The notes beneath the pieces are model-generated. The model saw only the letters and a list, made by a program, of their open reading frames with translations, made no database searches and was not told where the DNA came from. DNA of 64,000 bases from assembly GCA_030386875.1 (NCBI GenBank), contig CM059566.1, forward strand, positions 35,748,068 to 35,812,067, written 5' to 3'. The position numbers and the translations under genes are program-made. Positions 11,996-22,600 of this stretch are shown here, in pieces (positions within the stretch are counted from its first letter, which is position 1; each line of letters opens with the position of its first letter). Origin of the DNA: Morinoia aosen. Taxonomy: Eukaryota; Arthropoda; Malacostraca; Amphipoda; Talitridae.

Positions 11996-14145
11996 TCTGA
12001 GCTTCCGTGTTTTTTTGTCGTTTCTGAGCCTCCGTGTTTTTTTGTCATTTCTGAGTCTCCGTGTTATTTTGTCATTTCTGAGTCTCCGTGTTATTTTGTC
12101 ATTTCTGAGTCTCCGTGTTATTTTGTCATTTCTGAGTCTCCGTGTTATTTTGTCATTTCCGAGTCTCCGTGTTATTTTGTCATTTCCGAATCTCCGTGTT
12201 ATTTTGTCATTTCCGAGTCTCCGTGTTATTTTGTCATTTCTGAGTCTCCGTGTTATTTTGTCATTTCTGAGTCTCCGTGTTATTTTGTCATTTCCGAGTC
12301 TCCGTGTTATTTTGTCATTTCTGAGTCTCCGTGTTATTTTGTCATTTCTGAGTCTCCGTGTTATTTTGTCATTTCCGAGTCTCCGTGTTATTTTGTCATT
12401 TCCGAATCTCCGTGTTATTTTGTCATTTCCGAGTCTCCGTGTTATTTTGTCATTTCCGAGTCTCCGTGTTATTTTGTCATTTCTGAGTCTCCGTGTTATT
12501 TTGTCATTTCTGAGTCTCCGTGTTATTTTGTCATTTCTGAGTCTCCGTGTTATTTTGTCATTTCCGAGTCTCCGTGTTATTTTGTCATTTCCGAGTCTCC
12601 GTGTTATTTTGTCATTTCCGAGTCTCCGTGTTATTTTGTCATTTCCGAGTCTCCGTGTTATTTTGTCATTTCTGAGTCTCCGTGTTATTTTGTCATTTCT
12701 GAGTCTCCGTGTTATTTTGTCATTTCCGAATCTCCGTGTTATTTTGTCATTTCCGAGTCTCCGTGTTATTTTGTCATTTCCGAGTCTCCGTGTTATTTTG
12801 TCATTTCTGAATCTCCGTGTTATTTTGTCATTTCCGAGTCTCCGTGTTATTTTGTCATTTCCGAGTCTCCGTGTTATTTTGTCATTTCTGAGTCTCCGTG
12901 TTATTTTGTCATTTCTGAGTCTCCGTGTTATTTTGTCATTTCCGAGTCTCCGTGTTATTTTGTCATTTCTGAGTCTCCGTGTTATTTTGTCATTTCTGAG
13001 TCTCCGTGTTTTTTTTGTCATTTCTGAGTCTCCGTGTTATTTTGTCATTTCTGAGTCTCCGTGTTATTTTGTCATTTCTGAGTCTCCGTGTTTTTTTTGT
13101 CATTTCTGAGTCTCCGTGTTATTTTGTCATTTCTGAGTCTCCGTGTTTTTTTTGTCATTTCCGAGTCTCCGTGTTATTTTGTCATTTCTGAGTCTCCGTG
13201 TTATTTTGTCATTTCTGAGTCTCCGTGTTATTTTGTCATTTCTGAGTCTCCGTGTTATTTTGTCATTTCTGAGTCTCCGTGTTATTTTGTCATTTCCGAG
13301 TCTCCGTGTTATTTTGTCATTTCCGAGTCTCCGTGTTATTTTGTCATTTCCGAGTCTCCGTGTTATTTTGTCATTTCCGAGTCTCCGTGTTATTTTGTCA
13401 TTTCTGAGTCTCCGTGTTATTTTGTCATTTCTGAGTCTCCGTGTTATTTTGTCATTTCCGAATCTCCGTGTTATTTTGTCATTTCCGAGTCTCCGTGTTA
13501 TTTTGTCATTTCCGAGTCTCCGTGTTATTTTGTCATTTCTGAATCTCCGTGTTATTTTGTCATTTCCGAGTCTCCGTGTTATTTTGTCATTTCCGAGTCT
13601 CCGTGTTATTTTGTCATTTCTGAGTCTCCGTGTTATTTTGTCATTTCTGAGTCTCCGTGTTATTTTGTCATTTCCGAGTCTCCGTGTTATTTTGTCATTT
13701 CTGAGTCTCCGTGTTATTTTGTCATTTCTGAGTCTCCGTGTTTTTTTTGTCATTTCTGAGTCTCCGTGTTATTTTGTCATTTCTGAGTCTCCGTGTTATT
13801 TTGTCATTTCTGAGTCTCCGTGTTTTTTTTGTCATTTCTGAGTCTCCGTGTTATTTTGTCATTTCTGAGTCTCCGTGTTTTTTTTGTCATTTCCGAGTCT
13901 CCGTGTTATTTTGTCATTTCTGAGTCTCCGTGTTATTTTGTCATTTCTGAGTCTCCGTGTTTTTTTTGTCATTTCTGAGTCTCCGTGTTATTTTGTCATT
14001 TCTGAGTCTCCGTGTTATTTTGTCATTTCTGAGTCTCCGTGTTGTGTTATTTTGTCATTTCTGAGTCTCCGTGTTATTTTGTCATTTCTGAGTCTCCGTG
14101 TTTTTTTCTCACTTCTGAGTCTCCGTATTTTTTTTGACTCGGTTG
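11996..14145. repeat. Satellite-like array, 27-bp unit (~79 copies) with a 732-bp higher-order repeat
   Basis: The unit contains GAGTCTCCGTGTTATTTTGT with C/T and A/G variants. Eight-T variant units at 13009, 13091 and 13146 recur at 13741, 13823 and 13878, each exactly 732 bp later. That is 27 monomers including three 28-bp units. Frames over 360 codons here follow from the multiple-of-three unit and are not genes. Confidence 0.97.
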
Positions 14146-14574
14146 AGTCTCCCTGATCGTTTAACCTCCCTGAAATATTGAGACTTAGTCGTGTTGGTGT
14201 TATATCCAGTGCGTTGGATGATTCAATCATCAGTAAAGGGGTGTAAAGGTCAAACTAATGAATTCTAACGCCCATGGCTTGGGGTGTTAAATCTTCCTTA
14301 ATCGAACGTTAAATCCCTAGTAAATTGATGCTTAATCTTAAGCAATTGGCTTGCTACAGTCTAGCTTCATCTGCATTGTTAGGGATGCAGAAACGAGGAT
14401 TTATATACCAGAACTTGGCTGCAATAATTCATGAAAGTTAACAGCATTTAGCGAGTAATCTAAATTGACGGCTTGCTGCTTTTCTTTGAATGATCTAGTT
14501 TTAATAATTTGGACACTGATATTCTTTCAGTGCAAGTTGGTTATAGAGTGAGAGTTGTAGTAGAGCATGATTTG

Positions 14575-14832
14575 TTTTAGGTCGTAATGATTTTTGTAGT
14601 TCATAGTGATTTCTTTTAAGTCATGATGATGTGTTTTAGGGCACGATGATGTGTTTTAGGGCATGATGATGTGTTTTAGGGCATGATGATGTGTTTTAGG
14701 GCATGATGATGTGTTTTAGGGCATGATGATGTGTTTTAGGGCATGATGATGTGTTTTAGGTCATGATGTGTTTTAGGTCATGATGATGTGTTTTAGGTCA
14801 TAATGATGTGTTTTAGGTCATAATGATGTGTT
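14575..14832. repeat. Minisatellite, 20-bp unit (~11 copies)
   Basis: Unit GCATGATGATGTGTTTTAGG, degenerate at both ends. Confidence 0.92.
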
Positions 14833-15372
14833 CAGATCCTAATAATTTTTTTATGTCGTAATTTGTTTCAAATTACGATGATTTGATTTCGAACATCATG
14901 ATTTGTTTTCGATTATTAGTTTTTTTCGTAAATTCTGGCAAAATGCTATTTTGTGCATCATTATTTATACCTGGTATTTTCTTCCAGTTTAGCCCCCAAT
15001 CTGATTTAAGTTTGAGTTGATTTATGGCCGATGATGAACACGCACATTGAGAAATGAATGCTTCAAATATTCAATGGTGTGTTGCACTGGTGGGCAGCGA
15101 TAAATTTTGCTGTAAAGCGATAATTATAGAGCGATAATTTTCCCACATACCTTAAAACGATCAGCGTGAAATTTCCAAGATACCTTAAAACAATAAGCAG
15201 TAAATCCAAAAACTTTACCTTTGCTACTAATGCATTTAAAAACCTTTTATGGCAGTTTTTGCTTCAATCAGAAAAAGTCCCTACTGTCCTCTTGCATTTG
15301 TTTCATTTAACCTTCCATCATTAATGTAATTCATTATACTTGAGAAATTTAACTCGGAATCCCATTTCATAC

Positions 15373-15510
15373 AATTTTAAGCAACTCAATGTTCCTGAAA
15401 TAATTGTAGGCAAGTCAATATTCCAGAAATAATTATAAGCAACTTGATGTTCATGAAATAATTACAGGCAAGTCAATGTTCCAGAAATATTTATAAGCAA
15501 CGGAATGTTC
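15373..15510. repeat. Four-copy ~31-bp repeat
   Basis: Alternating units with CAATGTTCCTGAAATAATT and CAATATTCCAGAAATAATT forming a 62-bp dimer. Confidence 0.8.
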
Positions 15511-16296
15511 CTACTCTAAACTAAAAAGCGGTCCTGTGGTATGAACTAATTGCACTAGGCATAATCTCAGGACCTTGAAGTTCAACCGTGTTCCCAATTT
15601 GGTCCCGCAATCAAGTTCTTTTAACGATAAACTTACATTACTAACTAGGTTGTTCCTGCGTAATTGTCAGAAGTCGTGAGTGGGGCGTCCCTATCACAAT
15701 TTTATGCTGAAGTTTAGCAAAAGAAAGGCTCGCTTAATTGTCCTGCACTCACGCAACCGTGTGCCCGACACCAGCGGTACGTGGGAGTGACCTCTCGGAC
15801 ACTGCGAGGCAATGTAAATGATTAGATCGTATGAAAATACAGCTCTGCCGCACGCAATGCTTTGTAACTACATGAGCTATACAAGTGACTTTAAATTCTT
15901 CTGAGAGGCTTGATAATATATATTTTGTTAAGAACTTAGCAGGAGTTAATGCTAGGTAGGTAGAAAATATTTTGATTATTGAAAGATTAATGGGAAAAAA
16001 GTTTAGATGCTAATGACGATGAAAGTCAGATGAGAATTCACGATGCGCACCAAGAAGCTACTATTGGAAAACCATCAAAATGCAATGTCATTTCCTTCCA
16101 TAGAAAGCAAATGAATATTTTTTAGTAGAGAACATCGCTATTGCTGTAGAGTTTTGAAAAATGCACGGGGATGCGAATGAAAACGTTGCACTCACTGAGT
16201 CTCTAAACAATTTTTGTTTCCTTTTTTTGAATGCTTCAGTCGATATTGAACCTTCAAGAAAATCTGCGACTCTTGAAATCAATGTTTCTAGGCAAA
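15511..16296. other. Unique sequence, no gene seen
   Basis: Moderately AT-rich, with one GC-richer patch at 15730-15810 lacking splice-bounded frames. Confidence 0.5.
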
Positions 16297-16425
16297 ATTA
16301 AACGATATAATGTCGTAAATAGCTAAACGGTATTTTGTCGTTAATGGCTAAACGATGTGTTGTCAACGGCTAAGCAATGAGTCGTAAATAATCAAACAAT
16401 GTTTTGTCGTATAAATAGCTGAGCA
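16297..16425. repeat. Short degenerate repeat (~27-bp unit, 5 copies)
   Basis: Repeats of GTCGTAAATAGCTAAACG with insertions. Confidence 0.75.
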
Positions 16426-16667
16426 AAGAACTCGTAAATTTCCAACGAGGAGGAGAACTCTAGCGCAAGAGAACGAAACAAACCCTGCCTTTATTTGCAG
16501 CATGGGATAATTTTCCTCAGCAGATCACGACGGCCTTTGTTTCATTCGCGAATATTTTTAGAAAATCTCTCGTTCTTGGGTAAAGGCAGTCATTTGCATC
16601 GACCGGAATTGTCCTTGGCGGACAACCACCGCTAATGACGGACACTCGCAATGCATCATGGCTGCTT

Positions 16668-17475
16668 TGCAGACAGCACTGCGTGCAGGCAGCAATGCAT
16701 GCAGGCAGCACTGCGTGCAGACAGCACTGGGTGCAGACAGCGCTGCGTGCAGACAGCGCTGCGTGCAGACAGCGCTGCGTGCAGACAGCGCTGCGTGCAG
16801 ACAGCGCTGCGTGCAGACAGCGCTGCGTGCAGACAGCGCTGCGTGCAGACAGCGCTGCGTGCAGACAGCGCTGCGTGTAGACAGCGCTGCGTGCAGACAG
16901 CGCTGCGTGGAGACAGCGCTGCGGGAAGACAGCGCTGCGGGAAGACAGCGCTGCGGGAAGACAGCGCTGCGGGAAGACTGCGCTGCGTGCAGACAGCGCT
17001 GCGGGAAGACAGCGCTGCGTGCAGACAGCGCTGCGGGAAGACTGCGCTGCGTGCAGACAGTGCTGCGTACAGACAGTGCTGCGTGTAGACAGCGCTGCGT
17101 GCAGACAGCGCTGCGTGGAGACAGCGCTGCGGGAAGACAGCGCTGCGTGCAGACAGCGCTGCGTGGAGACAGCGCTGCGGGAAGACAGCGCTGCGGGAAG
17201 ACAGCGCTGCGGGAAGACTGCGCTGCGTGCAGACAGCGCTGCGGGAAGACTGCGCTGCGGGAAGACTGCGCTGCGTGCAGACAGCGCTGCGTGCAGACAG
17301 CGCTGCGTGCAGACAGCGCTGCGTGCAGACAGCGCTGCGTGCAGACAGCGCTGCGTGCAGACAGCGCTGCGTGCAGACAGCGCTGCGTGCAGACAGCGCT
17401 GCGTGCAGACAGCGCTGCGTGCAGACAGCGCTGCGTGCAGGCAGCGCTGCGTGCAGGCAGCGCTGCGTGCAGGCA
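16668..17475. repeat. GC-rich array, 16-bp unit (~50 copies)
   Basis: Unit GCAGACAGCGCTGCGT, with GGGAAGACAGCGCTGC variants clustered at 16918-17270. Each unit contains the palindrome CAGCGCTG, so single strands can fold. Sixteen is not a multiple of three, but the unit is stop-free in several frames. Confidence 0.97.
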
Positions 17476-18159
17476 AAGAAAACAATGTAGAGAAAATGTC
17501 CACCAATGCGTGAAAAATTTCTCGCTGGAAAATCATGTCTGCAAATTTTTCTAACGGTTTACTTTCAGTTTTGGGGCTATAAGTAATTTCTTGAAAAGTT
17601 TCTCAGCACGGATTTTGTTTGATGGAAAATAACTATGCTAATTTATCTCTTTTTTCCCGCAATAATACCGTTTAAAGGCACGCAACTCCGCCGTTATTTT
17701 TGATCGATGTCTTTGATTCATAATTTTTTCGGAGAGGCTTTTCTGGTGTTCTTTGATTCCTAGTTTAATTCGTAATTTTCACTTGGGTTGAAAACTTCAA
17801 ACTAAATTAGTTTTTGCGTGCTTCAAACACTTTTTTACTTAAACATATAGTGAAGTACAGTTTTTTCTCAATTATTGCATTGATGTTTTTTTTGCGACGC
17901 AAGTTTCCCACTATTTACATATTTTTTCCTGTTTTGATCGTGAAATTTGTTACGAGATATTTTTCTCTCGCAGGAATTACATCCTGTTTACTAGACGCAG
18001 GCAAGACACGATTTTTTACTGGAATTTAAGCACGACAAATTTTGAAATGACTATTGAACTATTCACTATTACCACTGTTCATACAGGAAAATTTGGGATT
18101 TTTGTATTTAGTGTCCTTCTCGTAAAACATTTAATTTTTCCATTGAAAACTCTCGTTTG
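17476..18159. other. AT-rich sequence, no gene seen
   Basis: Hydrophobic frames here (for example 17814-18029) reflect T-richness and lack splice context. Confidence 0.5.
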
Positions 18160-18845
18160 AGGGCTGGGCTGAGAGGTAGGTAGGTAGGCCTTCATTTTGT
18201 TGATATAAAATGTTTTTTGTAATGTTTAGGACCACCTATTTTTCGGTTCACTGCTGTCCTGTTTTTCAGCACCTACTACTTTCTTCTTCAACTTTTATCT
18301 TGTTACCCCTCAGGGGGATACAACTATTGTATCTATGGGAATTAGCGCTCCCAGGGGAAAAACGTGAGGGCCCGAGCTGAGAGTTAGGTAGGCCTTCTTT
18401 TTGTTGGAATAAAATGCTTTTTGTTATGTTAAGGACCACCTTTTTTCGGTTCACTACTGTCCTGTTTTTCAGCACCTCTGACTTTCTTCTTCGACTTTTA
18501 TCTTATTTCATGAACTTCTTTCCCATCTTACTGTTTCTATGCCCTTTCTGCATAGATTCCTCATTTTCTTATCTCCATACTAAATGGTGCCTTCCTCCTT
18601 CCTCTCTTCGATACGCTCTATTTTTGCAGCGGTTAGGGAGGCTTAAACTAACTTATAATCTAATCTAATCTTTTTTATCTTGTTTCATAAACTTCTTTTT
18701 CAACTTGCTGTTTCTATGCCCCTTGTGCATAGATTCCGCGTTCCCCTATCTCCATACTAAATGGTGCCTTCCTCCTTCCTCTCTTCGGAACGCGTTATTT
18801 TTTAGCAGTTAGGGAGTCTTAAACTAACATCTAATATATGTAGCT
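18160..18845 (-). repeat. Dispersed repeat family B, three copies in a row
   Basis: Fragments at 18160-18310 and 18665-18845 flank a nearly full copy at 18345-18665. All share CACCTACTACTTTCTTCTTC, GGTCCTAAACA-type and CATACTAAATGGTGCCTTCC blocks, reversed relative to the copies at 40185, 46395 and 57085. Confidence 0.75.
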
Positions 18846-19209
18846 CTCGTTTGTCCTTCCCAGAATGAAGGGTCAGGTTAGATTCTTGTGTTTTCTCACG
18901 ATGCTTTACATTCGAGGACGCTGAGCTACTCAGTAACAAGGCCTACGATTTCATTTGGAAAAATATCTTTAAGGCTTTTCGTTCGTTGGAAGTGCCGCAA
19001 TTGAGTGAATTTGTGCGGTTTTGGTTACCAAGTTTTCAACAGCAAATCAGCATTGTGTGTTCTTAGCTGCGAGTTGCAAAGCAGTGATGTGGAATCCGCT
19101 GTCCAATAAGTAACACTTTCATGTGACTATGAATGAAAAAAGTTTCCTAGTAACTGAATAATCGAGCAAAAAACTGAAGAATTTACAAAGGTTATTTGAA
19201 CGCAACGTG

Positions 19210-19425
19210 GAGTTTAATTTGAAGTTCATTTTACAACAATGGATCGCAACTTTAAATTTAATATCAAGATTTGAAGTTCATCATCAGAAGTTCATTTCAC
19301 AACGATGGATAATAACGCTGAAGTTAATTTTTAAATTTAAAGTTCATTTCACAACGATGGATCGCAACACTTAAGTATTTTTGAAGACTTGAAGTTAATC
19401 ATCAGAATTTCTATTTACGACAATG
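19210..19425 (+). repeat. Tandem duplication of the start-codon context
   Basis: GAAGTTCATTTCACAACGATGGATCGC-type units (ATGGAT at about 19239, 19305 and 19356) run into the gene's own ATGGAT at 19423. Three extra ATGs would be upstream starts if transcribed. Confidence 0.75.
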
Positions 19426-19614
19426 GATTTATCGAAAACAACGGACGAAATTTTGGACGACATCTGTCGTGTGGTGTACGAGAAGCTGTACGGGACGGGA
19501 GCGAGGGGACTGGAGCCTTACCTCACTGCCCTCTCGGAGGAGCTGGACGAGCGCAAGATAGAGCACGTCGTGAGCAAGAAGTGTCTCGACAAGCACAGGG
19601 AGAAATACTTCAAG
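19423..19614 (+). CDS. Exon 1 of the alternative-last-exon gene (start codon, 64 codons)
   Basis: It starts at ATG in the context CGACAATGG and runs 64 codons to the donor AAG|GTGAGC, phase 0. The product begins MDLSKTTDEILDD and is rich in Glu, Lys and Leu, with predicted helices at residues 6-21 and 30-62. GC content rises sharply over the exon. Upstream DNA carries three further copies of the ATGGAT start context (19210-19370), so the first-ATG choice depends on where transcription begins; the ATG at 19423 is the one that opens the long frame. A possible 3' splice site (CATCAG) at about 19403 would make this a second exon after a leader. Confidence 0.75.
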
Positions 19615-22600
19615 GTGAGCAAAATAGTGGGGTTATTTCGATGATAACTGAAATAACTGTAATATTGATGAGTAAAATTGTATTGATACTGAAGACAAGT
19701 ACCATTGCAGTAATATTGAGGACAAGTATCATTACTATAACATTCATGGCAAATAAAATTGCAATGATTTTGATGACAAGTATCGTTGCAATGATATTGA
19801 TGCCAAATGATATTACAATAAGACCTGCGACAAGTATCATTGCAATGATATTGAGCAAGTAAAACTGCAATGAAACTGATGACAAGTATCATTGCATAAT
19901 GTTGATGGCACATGATGATAAAATAATATAAATGACTCCAAAACGAATTCTACATTAAAACTTACAAATGAAGTCATGCTGCCTTGCTTGCATCATAAGA
20001 GTAATAGTGAATTTGAAAAAATTTATAAAGACTTGTAAGTAAAATTTTGACTTTGTTAATGCTAATGAATATTTGAGCATGGTGATTGTGAAAATTTAAA
20101 AAGTATAACATAATAATAATGATTTCAATTTAAAAAAAGTCAACATCCGTTTTCGCTGACCATTTTGATTCCCTCACCTTTTTCCAAAAGTTCAATTATT
20201 TTGCGTGGCATCAGTTTTATGAAATTATTCTTTAAAATAACCTAAACTTAACTATGTTAAGCTAAACGTTGACCTGAATTTTAATCTCTACTCTTAATTT
20301 TCCCTAAATAACGCTTAATTTTCCTTTAATAACGCTTAATTTTCTCTAAATAACGCTTAATTTTCCCTAAATAACGCTTAATTTTCCTTAAATTACGCTT
20401 AATTTTCCCTAAATAACGCTTAATTTTCCCTAAATAACGCTTAATTTTCCCTAAATAACGCTCAATTTTCCTTAAATAACGCTTAATTTTCCTTAAATAA
20501 CGCTTAATTTTCCCTAAATAACGCTTAATTTTCCCTAAATGACGCTTATTTTCCCTAAATAGCGCTTATTTTCCCTAAATAGCGCTTAATTTTGCCTTAA
20601 TAACGCTTAATTTTATCTGAATAACCCTTAATTCTTTAGGAATTTAATTTTACGTGTACCTGATCTATGAGATATTTTTTCACACAAGTAAACTAAACTA
20701 ACTTTACCTAATGGACCTTAACCAAATTCAACTCAGCATCACTTGAACTACTCAGTTTTTATTTAAAAATAAAATAAAACGAGCAAGATACCTGGATTGC
20801 TTAAAGCGCACAAATATTCTCACAGCAATTTATACGCAACAAACGAATAATTCTCGCTGATTGACAGAGGTAGGCATCTAAAAGTAAGCTGAATTCATAG
20901 TTATTTAGTTAACAATGCTCTATTTTTTTTCAATCATAAAGCAAAAATGATGCTAAACGCAAAAGATTACATGATGATTTAACTATGAAAAAACTGAAGG
21001 TATTATCTAAAATTCCAACTGAAATCGTGTTTATAAATGATGCAGATGTTGACTGCGTTCAGGCAAGTTAAACGCTAAATTTAATTTCAAACACCATAAT
21101 AGTTTTTTCCAGGTTAGAAATCTTGAAAATAAAGCCAAAGAAATTGAGCCTGTTTTTATGAGCGACACCGATTCCAATTGAGTTCTGAGCGTTGGTTAAA
21201 CATGACTTTAGAGAGCGGAGGACAATAATTGTACATAATATAGTAAAACAGCATCACAGCTGCGTATTCTCAGACAATCTCAATCTTTTCAGTTGCGTCG
21301 AGATAAATAAGTCATATATGAGCATACACTAGCGCATAATTTTCATATCATAAGAACTACTTCTTTTAACTATTCAGAACCTTATTTTCCACTCATTCTA
21401 CACTAATCAAGAGGGTGATAAGTTTGCTCCTATTGGCAGGATGATATACTCATACCAATCAAGTACAAAAAGCTCAGGTCTTTCGCTTCAACATTGTTAG
21501 TAAAATATGCATAAAGCAGTTTACTTTAAACGAGACATGTATTTACAATAAAACCACCAAAGGGCTAATTCCGAAAAAATCTCAGATAGAGCGTAAATAT
21601 GGAGGCACACGTTGTTTCTAATTCAAATATTTTTTAGATTGACCTCCTGATCCCACCGATGGAGCGCTTCATCATGCTGAAGAGCCGCAAGCACTTGACG
21701 AGGGCAGACATGAACCAGTTCCGCCAGCAGGAATCTAGTGTGGGTCTCAAAGGCCTTTTGGTGAACTTCTACAACGGCGTCGACGTGAGAGAGTCGACCT
21801 CGCTGCTGCCTGGAGAGGAGAAGAGGGAGGTGGCTAAGCAGAACCCTCGTCTAAGAAGTAAGGCTGGGGTTATACATATAGATGATAAATGAAATAACTG
21901 TTATATTGGTACGTAAAATTGCATTGATACCGATAAGTAAAATAACATCGATACCGATGATAAGTAAAATTACATTGATACCGATGAAGACAAGTGTCAT
22001 TGCAGTAATATTGGTGACAAGTATCATTGCCATATCATTGATGGGAAATAAAATTGCTATGATATTGATGGCAAGTATCATTGCAATAATATTGATAACT
22101 AATTTAATTTGAGTTAGATTTGAATTCCATCTTTGCTGGATGTTACTTCTGTCTTGCGTTAGTTTAAAATTTGCGTTCATTTATGTGTGTATAAATGTGA
22201 GAACTTGCGCACATTTTTGCATGGTTTTGACAATTTTGTACATGTATTTGGATATACATATACTATTGTAGTACGCAAATAACCTCTTGTTAGAGGTTAT
22301 TAGAGCTTTAGTTACATTAAACTAACGATCAAATTTTTTAGTGTCTGCAAAAGGCTACTTGCCTGTCTTTTGGGTTATAATTAAGTTTATTTCGAATTTT
22401 CTGTGTACGCGTGCTATACGTTCTGGTTATACGGCCATTATACGGTTTGAATTTGTATTTTTTTGCGCGTAGGAATGCTAAAGCTTCTCATACATTGATT
22501 TCTATCTAAGCATGGGATAAATTTTACAGGATTACGTTAAAGGATACTTACGTTTTAAGGCATATTTTAGTTTTGAAGTGATTTTTAAACGCATGTGTAC

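Noticed and set aside
11876..13841. Open frames of 208-381 codons on both strands (ISESPCYFV and RRLRNDKIT repeats)
   Set aside because: They come from a 27-bp tandem array, a multiple of three with no stops in several frames; no splice context and equal openness on both strands.
16517..17554. Cys/Arg-rich repeat proteins of 145-339 residues
   Set aside because: Produced by the 16-bp GC-rich array, open in several frames at once.
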